Assembly (NCBI RefSeq): GCF_900110575.1
Contig: NZ_FOEF01000012.1
Location: 186,001-250,000, forward strand
Reading direction: 5' to 3'
DNA length: 64,000 nucleotides
Source of the DNA: Amycolatopsis saalfeldensis
GTDB lineage: Bacteria > Actinomycetota > Actinomycetes > Mycobacteriales > Pseudonocardiaceae
Each line of letters starts with the position of its first letter. The stretch's first letter is position 1. The notes below the pieces were generated by a model. The model did not search any database. It had not been told where the DNA came from and worked only from the letters and a program-made list of their open reading frames with translations. Made by a program: the position numbers and the translations under genes. Shown piece by piece: positions 8,346 to 16,405 of the stretch.

Positions 8346-9545
8346 TCAGGCCTCCCAGGGCAGCCACGCCCGCAGCAGGTACTCGTCCCCGGCCGGGCCG
8401 TGCTCGAGCCGCCCGCCGGCCAGCGCGGCCCGTTCGGTGAGACCGGCCAGCCCGGTCCCGGCCCCCGGGATCGGCAGCCCGGCGCCGGCCGAGGGCAGCG
8501 GCTGGCGCACGACCACCCGCAATCCCGAGCCCGCCGCCCCGCCGAGGGCCACCGTGACCGGCCGTCCGGGCGCGTGCTTGCGGGCGTTGGTGAGTCCCTC
8601 TTGGACGATCCGGTACGCGGTACAGCCGACCAGCGCGGAAATCGTGGCCAGCACGGCGGTTTCCGGGATCTCCAGGCGCACCGCCGTGCCCGCCTGCCGC
8701 GCCTCGGTCACGAGTTCCGGCACGCGGTCCAGGGCCGGGGCCCGCAGCCCGGAGTCCCCGGCCGGATCCTCGCGGAGCAGGCCGATGACCTCCCGCAGGT
8801 CGATCAGCATCTGGTGGGCCCCGCTGCGGATGATCCCCGCGGCCCGGGAGATCTCGGCCTCGGAGGCGGCGGGATTGAATTCGAGCGCGCCCGCGTGCAC
8901 GCTCAGCAACGACATCCGGTGGGCCAGGACGTCGTGCATCTCGCGGGCCAGCCGGGTGCGTTCCAGCCGGCGCGCCTCCACCAGCCGGCCGGCGTGCTCC
9001 TCCTCCACCAGCCGGGCCCGCTCGGCGAGCGAGACCAGCAGCTGCCGCCGGGCGCGGACCAGCCGGCCCAGCCCGACGAGGACGGCGGTGGCCAGCACCC
9101 CGATGGTCGTGCCGGCCCACCACGGCACCTCGGGCGACTGGCGGGTGAAGGTGTTCACGACCGAAGTCGCCACGCCCAGCCCGGCCACCCACACGACTGC
9201 CCGCAGCCGGCGGTGCACCGCCGCGAAGAAGGTCGCCACCCCGGCCGCGCCGCCGACCGTCAGCGAAACCGCCGACAGCGCCGCCAGCACCAGCGCGAGC
9301 GCGGCCGGCCACCGGCGCCGGACCAGCAGCGCGGCACACCCCAGCCCGCCCAGTGCCAGGTCGGCCAGATCGGCCGGGGCCATCCCGTCGAGCAGCGACG
9401 GCAAGGCGCTGAGCAGCCCGGCCACGACGGCGATCAGGATCCCGGTGGCGTCGACGAAAACATCGCGGACCGACCGGCCCCGCCCGCGGCCGGGATCCAC
9501 GTCCGCCCGCAGCGAGCCGGGCTGCCACTGCCAGAAGATCGGCAC
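8346..9545 (-). CDS. Sensor histidine kinase, DesK/LiaS-like
   Basis: A 399-residue HPK7-type kinase. The N-terminal half has about five or six membrane segments (about residues 30-165). HisKA_3 carries His204 in REMHDVLAHRMSLL, and the HATPase region has YRIVQEGLTNARKHAPG and GTGLAGLTERAALAGG. There is no large extracellular domain, so the signal is probably membrane-borne. GGGGAGG lies unusually close to the GTG at 9545, so the true start may be slightly downstream. It forms an operon with the response regulator that follows directly. Confidence 0.88.
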   Translation of the reverse strand: MPIFWQWQPGSLRADVDPGRGRGRSVRDVFVDATGILIAVVAGLLSALPSLLDGMAPADLADLALGGLGCAALLVRRRWPAALALVLAALSAVSLTVGGAAGVATFFAAVHRRLRAVVWVAGLGVATSVVNTFTRQSPEVPWWAGTTIGVLATAVLVGLGRLVRARRQLLVSLAERARLVEEEHAGRLVEARRLERTRLAREMHDVLAHRMSLLSVHAGALEFNPAASEAEISRAAGIIRSGAHQMLIDLREVIGLLREDPAGDSGLRAPALDRVPELVTEARQAGTAVRLEIPETAVLATISALVGCTAYRIVQEGLTNARKHAPGRPVTVALGGAAGSGLRVVVRQPLPSAGAGLPIPGAGTGLAGLTERAALAGGRLEHGPAGDEYLLRAWLPWEA

Positions 9546-9638
9546 ACCCTCCCCGTTCCCGGTTTCCGGCCCGGGCGGCGGCTTCCGTGCGCGCCGGGCA
9601 CTACCGCCATCTTCGGGCCCGGGCCGCCGCCGTGAGAA

Positions 9639-9672
9639 GGGAGATCGACCAAAGTCGATCCGATCATCTCCC
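9639..9672. terminator. Nested inverted repeat between two minus-strand genes
   Basis: GATCGAC and GTCGATC flank a four-base loop (9643-9660), enclosed by GGGAGAT and ATCTCCC (9639-9645, 9666-9672). It lies just after the quinone oxidoreductase stop and before the kinase gene, so it can act as a terminator; an operator for the kinase pair is the alternative. Confidence 0.45.
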
Positions 9673-9692
9673 TGTGGCGGTCCGGCCGCGGC

Positions 9693-10616
9693 TCACCCGA
9701 CCTTGATGACGACCTTGCCCGAGGTGTGTCCGTTTTCGACGGTGGCGAGGGCCGCGGGGGCGTCGGAGAGCGGATGGGCCGCGGTGATCACGGTGGCGAG
9801 GGCACCGTCGAGGGCCAGCCGGGCGGTCCGTTCCAGGTTCGCGCGGTCGAGGCGGCGCTCGACGAAACGCCCGCCGAGGCCGGTCACCGACATGTCTCCC
9901 ACGGCGATGACGTCGCAGGGCTCCCGGGCCAGCAGGGCGACCGTCCGCAGTGCGGCGCCTCCGACGAGGTCGACGATCCCGTCGAAGCCGTCCGGCACCA
10001 GCCTGCGTGCCGCGGCGGCGACGTCCTCGGCGGTGTAGTCGATGAACCGCGCCCCGACGGCCTCGGCGTGCTCACGCTTGGCGGCGCTCCCGGTGCCGAT
10101 CACCCGCAGTTCGCGCGCGGCGGCCAGCCGGGCGACCGCCAGGCCGACCCCGCCCCCGACGCCGTTGACCAGGATCGTAGCCCCGGCCGGGAGGCCGAGC
10201 TGGTCGAGCGCGTCCACCGCGGTCGTCCCGGCGATGGGCAGCGTCGCCGCCACGGTCGTGGACAGGCCCGCCGGGATGCGCGCGGTGTTCGGCGCGGACA
10301 GCACCGTCGTCTCGGCGTAGGTGCCGCCGCCGGTGAGCGCGAAGCCGAAAACCGCGTCACCCACCTCGAGCCCGTCGACGTCCTCGCCCCGGGCGAGCAC
10401 CGTTCCCGCGGCCTCCACGCCGAGCACCCGGGGAAACGGGCGCCCGCCATCGAGCCCGGGGACCAGGCCCGCGCGCAGCAGGTGGTCGAGCGGGTTCACG
10501 CCGGCGACGTCGACCCGGATCAGCACCTCACCGCGGCCGGGGACGGGATCGGGACGCTCGAAGAACTCCTGCACCCCGGGTCCGCCGTACCTGCCGAAAC
10601 CCCACGCCTGCCCCAT
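9693..10616 (-). CDS. NADPH:quinone oxidoreductase, zinc-independent MDR family
   Basis: A 307-residue medium-chain dehydrogenase/reductase of the quinone oxidoreductase (QOR) type, which reduces quinones or enones with NADPH. The GroES-like domain has VAGVNPLDHLLRAG and the Rossmann domain has LVNGVGGGVGLAVARLA. The zinc-binding residues of alcohol dehydrogenases are absent, as expected for QOR. It lies 107 bases downstream of a MerR regulator on the same strand, with a MerR-type promoter between them, which suggests induction by electrophilic or redox stress. Confidence 0.85.
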   Translation of the reverse strand: MGQAWGFGRYGGPGVQEFFERPDPVPGRGEVLIRVDVAGVNPLDHLLRAGLVPGLDGGRPFPRVLGVEAAGTVLARGEDVDGLEVGDAVFGFALTGGGTYAETTVLSAPNTARIPAGLSTTVAATLPIAGTTAVDALDQLGLPAGATILVNGVGGGVGLAVARLAAARELRVIGTGSAAKREHAEAVGARFIDYTAEDVAAAARRLVPDGFDGIVDLVGGAALRTVALLAREPCDVIAVGDMSVTGLGGRFVERRLDRANLERTARLALDGALATVITAAHPLSDAPAALATVENGHTSGKVVIKVG

Positions 10617-10667
10617 TTCCTGCCGCCTTCCGGGTGACCGGCCCGGTGGTCCCGGGCGCCTGCGGCC

Positions 10668-10699
10668 ATCCTCGGCGCTGACACCGATGTCAGGGGCAA
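10668..10699 (-). promoter_or_regulatory. MerR-type promoter of the quinone oxidoreductase gene
   Basis: On the minus strand a TTGCCC -35 (10694-10699) and a GAGGAT -10 (10668-10673) are 20 bases apart. The spacer contains the perfect palindrome CTGACA-ccga-TGTCAG (10678-10693, plus-strand reading). An over-long spacer filled by a dyad is the hallmark of MerR-activated promoters, and a MerR gene lies immediately upstream. Confidence 0.55.
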
Positions 10700-10723
10700 C
10701 CGGCTGAGGTGCGGGTCACAGCC

Positions 10724-11113
10724 TCAGGCCGACCGCGCCACCGGCGCCGTGGACATTCCCGCCCGATGCCGGAGGTTGGCCCGGATCACCACGTCGAGCG
10801 CGTCGCGGGTCTCGACCAGGCGCGCGATGTCGGCGTCGATCCGGTCGCGCTCGCGGGTCATCGTCTCGAACGCCAGGTCGACCACGCCCACGTCACCGGG
10901 GGTCTCCACGCAGGGCAGCACCGACGCGATCACCCGGCTGGACATCCCCGCGTCGAACAGCTGCCGGATGAGCGAGACCCGCTCGACCTCGGCCTCGGAA
11001 TAGTGCCGCTGCCCGGTATCGGAGCGCGAGCTGGTCAGAAGGCCCTGCGCTTCGTAGTACCGCAGGGATCGCGGACTCACGCCCGTGCGCTTGGACAGCT
11101 CGCCGATCCGCAT
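10724..11113 (-). CDS. MerR-family regulator
   Basis: A 129-residue MerR protein. The winged helix has MRIGELSKRTGVSPRSLRYY and the GLL/RHY signature, followed by a coiled-coil dimerisation helix (residues about 80-115). The C-terminal tail is short and lacks a metal-binding cysteine cluster, so an organic or oxidative signal is more likely than a metal. TAGGCT eight bases before the ATG and no ribosome-binding site suggest leaderless expression. Its likely target is the quinone oxidoreductase just downstream. Confidence 0.85.
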   Translation of the reverse strand: MRIGELSKRTGVSPRSLRYYEAQGLLTSSRSDTGQRHYSEAEVERVSLIRQLFDAGMSSRVIASVLPCVETPGDVGVVDLAFETMTRERDRIDADIARLVETRDALDVVIRANLRHRAGMSTAPVARSA

Positions 11114-11141
11114 ATCCGGAGAGCCTACGCCGAGCCGGGGG

Positions 11142-12581
11142 TCAGCGGCCGTAGGTCTCCAGCAGCCGCAGCCATACTTCGCTGACGGTGGGGAAGGCCG
11201 GGACGGCGTGCCAGAGCCGGTCCAACGGCACCTCCCCGGCGACGGCGATCGTGGCGGCGTGGAGCATTTCCGCGACGTCCGGGCCGACGAGAGTGACGCC
11301 GACGATCACCTGGCGGTCCTCGTCGACGACCATCCGGGCGTGGCCCTGATAGCCCTCGGCGTGCAGCGCGGACCCGGCGGTGGCGGCCAGGTCGTAATCG
11401 ACCACGCGGATCCGCAGCCCAGCCGCCTCGGCCCCGGCCGCGGTCAACCCCACCGACGCCACCTCCGGCTCGGTGAAGACCACCTGCGGCACCGCACGCT
11501 CGTCGGCGGTCGCCGCGTGCCGGCCCCAATCACGGTCGTCGACCGCCGCGCCGGTCGCGCGCGCCACGATCACGTCACCGGCCGCCCGGGCCTGGTACTT
11601 GCCCTGATGAGTCAGCAGCACCCGCCGGTTCACATCCCCCGCGGCGTACAACCAGCCGCCACCGACCGGCACGCCGTCCGCCCCGACGACCCGCATCGTG
11701 CCATCCACCGCGAGCCACGCACCCGGGGTGAGGCCGACCGTCTCCAAGCCGAGGTCCCCGGTGTTCGGCGTCCGGCCGATCGCGACGAGCAGCTCGTCGG
11801 CGTCGAGGTGCTCGCCGGTGGTGAGGGTGAGCGACACCGTCCCGTCCTCGTTCCGCTTGACCGATCCCGCCTCCGCGCCGACCCGCACCGCCACCCCCTT
11901 GTCCCGCAACGACTCCGCCACCCGCTCCCCGGCGAACGGCTCGGCCAGGTGCAGCACCCCGTCCCGGGCCAGCATGGTCACCGACGACCCCAGCCGGGAG
12001 AAGGCGGTCGCCATTTCCGAGGCCACCACCCCACCGCCGATGATGACGAGCCGGCCGGGAACCTCTTTCGCGGCAACGATTTCCCGGCTGGTCCACGGCG
12101 CGGCCTCGCGGAGGCCTTCGATGTCCGGCACCAGCGCACCACTGCCCGTGGCGACGACGACCGCGTGCCGCGCGGTCACCCTGGTGACCACACCGTCGGC
12201 GCCGGTCACCTCCACGACCCGCTCGGCGGTGATCCGGCCGTGTCCGCGGTACAGCGCAATCCCCGCCGACGCGAGCCAGGACACCTGCCCGCCGTCCTGC
12301 CAGTCCGAGGCGAAAGAGTCACGACGGCGCAGCACCGCCGCCACATCCAGCCCACCGGTCACCGCCTCCCGCGCGCCGGGCACCTGCCGGGCCGCGCGCA
12401 GTGCCGCCCCGCTGCGCAGCAACGCCTTCGTCGGCATGCACGCCCAATAGGAGCACTCGCCCCCGACCAGTTCCCGCTCGACGACGGCGGCGCTCAACCC
12501 GCCCTGCACGGCCCGGTCGGCGAGGTTCTCCCCCACCGGGCCCGCACCGATGACCACCACGTCATACCCGGCGGTGTCCAC
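11142..12581 (-). CDS. Pyridine nucleotide-disulfide oxidoreductase (class I flavoprotein)
   Basis: A 479-residue FAD enzyme of the dihydrolipoyl dehydrogenase/mercuric reductase group. The FAD loop is VVIGAGPVGENLADRA; the redox pair is in GGECSYWACMPTK (CxxxxC); the NAD(P) loop is VIIGGGVVASEMA; AAGDVN is the second FAD motif. The C-terminal HxE-type segment is replaced by HAVPAFPTVSEVW, with Glu retained. There is no mercury-binding N-terminal domain. It begins one base after the stop of a small membrane protein gene, forming an operon controlled by repeated TAGAACG-type sites. The substrate is unknown. Confidence 0.85.
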   Translation of the reverse strand: MDTAGYDVVVIGAGPVGENLADRAVQGGLSAAVVERELVGGECSYWACMPTKALLRSGAALRAARQVPGAREAVTGGLDVAAVLRRRDSFASDWQDGGQVSWLASAGIALYRGHGRITAERVVEVTGADGVVTRVTARHAVVVATGSGALVPDIEGLREAAPWTSREIVAAKEVPGRLVIIGGGVVASEMATAFSRLGSSVTMLARDGVLHLAEPFAGERVAESLRDKGVAVRVGAEAGSVKRNEDGTVSLTLTTGEHLDADELLVAIGRTPNTGDLGLETVGLTPGAWLAVDGTMRVVGADGVPVGGGWLYAAGDVNRRVLLTHQGKYQARAAGDVIVARATGAAVDDRDWGRHAATADERAVPQVVFTEPEVASVGLTAAGAEAAGLRIRVVDYDLAATAGSALHAEGYQGHARMVVDEDRQVIVGVTLVGPDVAEMLHAATIAVAGEVPLDRLWHAVPAFPTVSEVWLRLLETYGR

Positions 12582-12582
12582 G

Positions 12583-13143
12583 TCAGCGCACCTGCCCGGC
12601 GCGGCCGAGCCGGATCGCCGAAACGAGGAAGAAGATGCCGCCCAGAACCGCGTAACCGGCGACCGTTGTGAGCGCGAGGTTCGGCGCGCCGGCGCCGATG
12701 ATGAAGTTCGCGCCCGCCAGCACCGAAATGCCGCCGCTGAGGATCATCGGCCACTGACCACCCAGCTTGCGGCGGGTCACCGCCACGATCAGCTGGATCA
12801 GCCCGGCGACGATCGCCCACACACCCCAGACCCGCAACACCGACGGCACCCCCGACGCGGCCGCGACACCCAGGCCGATCGCCGCCAGCAGGCTGATCGC
12901 CATATTCACGTACAGACCACGAGACGCCTCGGTCGCGCGGGACGAACGAGAGTCCACCACCGCCGCCCCGACATCGAACAACGGGTACAGCACCACCAGC
13001 GCGACGCCGATCGGCCCGACCGCCGACTTCGACGTCACGAACAACAACACCGCCCAGACAATCGCGAAACCGAACCGCACGAAATACAACCGGCGCAGCG
13101 CGGGCGCGATTCCCCCGACAACGGGCGAGTCAACAGTGGTCAC
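12583..13143 (-). CDS. DUF308/HdeD-like integral membrane protein
   Basis: A 186-residue membrane protein with about six hydrophobic helices (for example FGFAIVWAVLLFVTS, GVALVVLYPLFDVGAAVV, MAISLLAAIGLGVAAASG). It looks like the DUF308/HdeD-type family of unknown function. The GTG at 13143 is chosen because GGAAGGG lies seven bases upstream; the upstream ATG at 13179 has none. It is the first gene of an operon with the flavin disulfide reductase and has a TTGACA-17-CATGCT promoter flanked by two TetR-like sites. Confidence 0.7.
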   Translation of the reverse strand: MTTVDSPVVGGIAPALRRLYFVRFGFAIVWAVLLFVTSKSAVGPIGVALVVLYPLFDVGAAVVDSRSSRATEASRGLYVNMAISLLAAIGLGVAAASGVPSVLRVWGVWAIVAGLIQLIVAVTRRKLGGQWPMILSGGISVLAGANFIIGAGAPNLALTTVAGYAVLGGIFFLVSAIRLGRAGQVR

Positions 13144-13193
13144 GATGATCCCTTCCACAGCATTCAGGACTGACAACACCGCCCGGAAATGAG

Positions 13194-13260
13194 ACCGAAC
13201 GTTCTACCCTTCAGCAGCATGGCAACCCGGCCGGTCGTTGTCAAGACAGAACGTTCTATC
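13194..13260 (-). promoter_or_regulatory. Promoter with two TetR-type operators
   Basis: On the minus strand TTGACA (13239-13244) and CATGCT (13216-13221) are 17 bases apart. One TAGAACG-type site lies just upstream of the -35 (13245-13260, GATAGAACGTTCTGTC on the minus strand) and a second just downstream of the transcription start (13194-13206, TAGAACGTTCGGT). A third, nearly identical site lies before the TetR gene at 14921-15496, so that protein is the likely repressor. Confidence 0.6.
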
Positions 13261-13303
13261 ACTTTCTGAAGGCAGCAGTCAGGCGGGCAGGGAAGCACCC
13301 CGC

Positions 13304-13734
13304 TCATTTCACGGACTTCATCGCGAACTGCGAGTTGGTGCGCGCGACCCGGGCAGCCGGGTCAGGGTGGACATGGACAGCTGCTCGTAGGCCGGCAGGT
13401 CGGCGACGGCCACCCATGCGAGGTAGTCGGGCTGGCCGAACATGCGCAGGCACTCCTCGACCTCGTCGATGGACGCGATCCGGGCCTCGAACGCTTCGAG
13501 CGTCTCGGTGTCCTGGACGGCCATGTCGATGTGCACGAGGACCCGAAGCCCACGGCCGAGCGCCGCCGGATCGACAGCGGCGTGGTAACCGGTGATGACC
13601 CCGGCTTCCTCGAGCGCGCGCACGCGCCGGAGGCAGGGCGACGGCGTCAGGCCGACCTTGTCGGCGAGTTCCGTGTTCGCGAGGCGGCCGTCCTGCTGCA
13701 AGTGGCGGATAATTGCCCGATCGGTGCGATCCAC
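13304..13734 (-). pseudogene. Lrp/AsnC-family regulator, frameshifted near the C-terminus
   Basis: An Lrp/AsnC regulator of about 143 residues: HTH (AIIRHLQQDGRLANTELADKVGLTPSPCLRRV) and RAM ligand domain. The reading frame matches the family up to TLTRLPG, then the C-terminal VARTNSQFAMKSVK continues in another frame; a single G missing from a G run near 13348-13350 explains this. As read, translation ends at 13318 with an unrelated PTRSSR tail. Only the last 14 residues change, so partial function is possible, or the base call is wrong. It is divergent from a decayed amino-acid decarboxylase, its probable former target. GTG 13734 fits the family start (VDRTDR). Confidence 0.7.
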
Positions 13735-13815
13735 TGACCGATTGTGCCACAAATCTGGCTCGGCTAAGCCAAAGATGGCATCGCGTGCTCACGGTTCGGA
13801 CCTAATCTGCCAGTC

Positions 13816-14914
13816 ATGAGCGAGCTGCTGTTGAGTGAGCACGAGCGAGACCGCGCCGGGGCGCGGCTGCTGGCCCTGCTGGACGGGTACGAACGGGGCC
13901 TGCCGGAATCGCCGGTGCTCCCCCGACCGGACCGTGCCCGGCTGGCCGAGCTGCTCGCCGCGCCGATGCCGGAGCGGGGCGTGGGCGTCGACGCGCTCTT
14001 CGACCGTTGGGAGGACACGATCCTGCCCAGCTCGACCACCGTGGCGCACCCGCGGTTCCTCGCCTACGTGCTCGGCCCGCCGAGGCGGCCGCGATCAACC
14101 AGAACTGCAACTTCTGGCAGCTGTCGCCGGCCGCGAGCGTCGTCGAGCGGGCCGTGCTGGAGTGGCTGGCTTCCGTCGTCGGGTTCCCGGGTTCCGCGAG
14201 ACCGGCCTGCAACGCTCCGCGCCGCCGCTGATCGTGTACACCTCCGCGGAGGCCCACAGCAGCGTCGACAAAGCGGCGGCGATCTTGGGCATCGGGGTCG
14301 GCAACGTGCGGCACATCCGCACCGACGAGCAGAACCGGATGGACGTCACGGCCCTGGCCGAGGCGGACCGGCGGGCGGGCTCACGGCCGTGGTGCGTCGT
14401 GGCCACCTGCGGCACGGTGAACACCGGCGCGGTGGAGCCGATCGCCGACCTGTGCACCGCGGAAGGATTGTGGCTGCACGTCGACGGCGCGTACGGCGCG
14501 CTTTTCCTGCTGTGTGAGGAACTTCGCGATCTCATGGGCGGCTGCGGCCGCGACGGCGGCCCGTAGTCCAGGTAGTCGGTCATCAGGGGATCTTCGGCGA
14601 CCGTCGAACTGGCCCGACAGCTCGCCCGCGGCATCGAAGCGGCGCCCGGACTTCGGTTGCTGGCGCCGGTCACCTTGACGGCGGTGTGCTTCGAGATCGA
14701 GGGTGCTTCGCCCGCCGAGCACACCGCGCTATTGGAGGCCCTCGTGGCCGACAACACCGCTCTGCTCGGGCCGGTGCGGATCGGCGGCCGGCCGGGCATC
14801 CGCGCCTGCGTCACCAACCACCGCACGACGTCCGGCGACATCGACCTGATCCTCCGCCGGCTCAGGGGCGTGTCCGTTCCCGCGGCGGCCGTCACGCCCG
14901 GAAGAGCGCGGTAG
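13816..14914 (+). pseudogene. PLP-dependent group II amino-acid decarboxylase, heavily decayed
   Basis: Remains of an aromatic-L-amino-acid-type decarboxylase. Pieces in order: 13816-14085 (to VAHPRFLAYVLGPP), then after a one-base loss EAAAINQNCNFWQLSPAASVVERAVLEW to about 14195, then a deletion of roughly 35 codons that removes the TSGGS phosphate-binding loop, then LIVYTSAEAHSSVDKAA to LLCEELRDLMGG ending at a stop at 14564-14566. The following region with the PLP lysine (DPHKW) is missing. A piece encoding DPLMTDYLDYGP is present in inverted orientation at about 14557-14597. The C-terminal part (ELARQLARGIEAAPGLRLL onward) resumes at about 14607. It cannot make an active enzyme. Confidence 0.75.
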
Positions 14915-14920
14915 CGCCGA

Positions 14921-15496
14921 TCACCGCCGCTGCAGGATTCCCTCGACGCCTTCGAGGAAGGTGTCGCAGACCTCGGCCGGGTCCGAGAGACAGCCCGAAA
15001 CCATCGCGCCGTCTCGCAGCATCACGAAATGCCGACCCGCGGGCTCCGGCGGCGCCTCACCGATCTGCGCGAGCACATCCGTGACGGTGCTGCGAAACCA
15101 CTCGCGGTGTTCGAGGACCACCCGATGCACGGGATGCGCGGGATCCGGGTACTCCGCGACCGCGTTGAGGAAGGCACACCCACGGAAATGAGCCGACCCG
15201 ATGCCCCCGGTGATCGACTTCGCGATCGCCCGCAGGACGTCAGCCGGCGGCAGCCCGCTGGCCACGGCCTTGTCGATCCCGTCGCGCTCCATCTCATGGG
15301 CACCCTGCAGATAGGCGACCACCAGGTCTTCCTTACCGGGAAAGTGCCGGTACAGCGTCGCGCGGGTGACCTTCGCCTCCGCGACGATCCGGTCGATCCC
15401 GACCGAATGCAGGCCCTCCGCGTAGAAGATGCGGGTGGCCGTCGCGAGCAGCCTCGACCGCGCTTCGGAGACTCGGCCTCGAGTGTTGTGCACCAT
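14921..15496 (-). CDS. TetR-family repressor
   Basis: A 191-residue TetR protein. The N-terminal HTH reads ATRIFYAEGLHSVGIDRIVAEAKVTRATLYRHF, with a TetR_C ligand domain containing a CAFLNAVAEYPDPAHP motif, similar to the YxaF/LmrA branch. A TATCCT -10 lies seven bases before the ATG at 15496, so expression is probably leaderless. A TAGAACGATCGGT site directly upstream suggests autorepression; the same motif flanks the promoter of the membrane protein/flavin reductase operon at 13.2 kb, about 1.7 kb downstream. Confidence 0.85.
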   Translation of the reverse strand: MVHNTRGRVSEARSRLLATATRIFYAEGLHSVGIDRIVAEAKVTRATLYRHFPGKEDLVVAYLQGAHEMERDGIDKAVASGLPPADVLRAIAKSITGGIGSAHFRGCAFLNAVAEYPDPAHPVHRVVLEHREWFRSTVTDVLAQIGEAPPEPAGRHFVMLRDGAMVSGCLSDPAEVCDTFLEGVEGILQRR

Positions 15497-15512
15497 CCGG
15501 TCAAGGATAACA

Positions 15513-15530
15513 GATAGAACGATCGGTATC
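15513..15530. promoter_or_regulatory. TetR operator (autoregulatory)
   Basis: GATAGAACGATCGGTATC lies 17 bases upstream of the TetR start codon and overlaps its promoter. It matches the two sites at 13194-13206 and 13245-13260 over a TAGAACGWTCKGT core. Confidence 0.55.
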
Positions 15531-15571
15531 TCACTTGTACAGACATCACGGCCGGGCCTTAGCCTGTCCGC

Positions 15572-16351
15572 GTGGTCATCAAGCACGAAAAGGGCTCGCC
15601 GTCGCTGTACCGGCGGATCGCCGACGAGCTGAAAGCCGAGATCAGCGCGGGCACCTACGCACCAGGCGACGCGCTGCCGTCGGAGAGTGAGCTCGCGCAG
15701 CGCTACGACGCGTCCCGGGGCACGATCCGGCAGGCCTTCGCCGCCCTGCGGACCGACGGGATCATCTCCTCCCGGCGCGGCGCGCGGCGGGTGGTCCAAG
15801 GGGGACCGCGGCTGCAGGACTTCGCCGCGCTGCACAGCTTCTCCCACTGGGGCCGCGCGATCGGCGCGAAACCGAGCGGCCGGGTGGTCGGGCTGGCCCG
15901 CCGCGAAGCCACCGGTGACGAGCGGGACCGCCTGAACCTCCCCGAAGGGGCGCGGATCTACCACCTGACCCGCGTCCGCCTGCTCGACGGCAGGCCGGTG
16001 ATGATCGAACGCACCGCCTACCCCGACCGGATCGGCGCGCTGGTCGCCGGGATGGACCTCGACCGCGAGTCCATCACCGACCGGCTCGAGGAGCTCGGCA
16101 CGACCTTCGCCGACGCGGAGCACACCATCGACGCCGTGCGTGCCACAGCCGACGACGCCCGCCTGCTCGGCGTCCGGGCGGGCGCCCCGCTGCTGCGCGA
16201 GCGCCGCCGTACCACCGATCCGTCCGGGGCCGCCCTCGAGTGGTCCGAGGACCGCTACCTCGGCGACCAGGTCGCGTTCACCGTGCGCAATTCGGCCGAC
16301 CGCAACACCTTGTCCCGCTGGCACTCCGCGCCGGGGGCGACCACAGGTTGA
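15572..16351 (+). CDS. GntR/HutC-family regulator (UTRA domain)
   Basis: A 259-residue GntR regulator of the HutC subfamily. The winged helix is at about 10-75 (SLYRRIADELKAEISAGTYAPGDALPSESELAQRY), and a UTRA ligand-binding domain follows (about 95-235, GARIYHLTRVRLLDGRPVMIERT). Related PhnF-type regulators control phosphonate uptake or degradation genes, and here the next two genes are a putative phosphonate oxidation pair. TAGCCT ends six bases before the GTG at 15572, so it is likely leaderless. TGTACAG occurs both upstream of this gene (15536-15542) and before tmpA (16372-16378), a candidate shared operator. Confidence 0.88.
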   Translation: MVIKHEKGSPSLYRRIADELKAEISAGTYAPGDALPSESELAQRYDASRGTIRQAFAALRTDGIISSRRGARRVVQGGPRLQDFAALHSFSHWGRAIGAKPSGRVVGLARREATGDERDRLNLPEGARIYHLTRVRLLDGRPVMIERTAYPDRIGALVAGMDLDRESITDRLEELGTTFADAEHTIDAVRATADDARLLGVRAGAPLLRERRRTTDPSGAALEWSEDRYLGDQVAFTVRNSADRNTLSRWHSAPGATTG

Positions 16352-16369
16352 CGTCCGCGGTAGTCTCAA

Positions 16370-16393
16370 CATGTACAGCCAAGTTTGCACATG
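16370..16393. promoter_or_regulatory. Candidate GntR operator before the phosphonate oxidation genes
   Basis: CATGTACA and TGCACATG form a near-perfect inverted repeat (7 of 8) around eight bases, 13 bases upstream of the start codon. The left half contains TGTACAG, also present before the GntR gene. Confidence 0.45.
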
Positions 16394-16405
16394 AGGGGAC
16401 AATCG

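Noticed and set aside
11142..12581. Mercury resistance operon
   Set aside because: The flavoprotein lacks the metal-binding domain, the nearby MerR lacks metal-binding cysteines, and no merT/merP genes are present.
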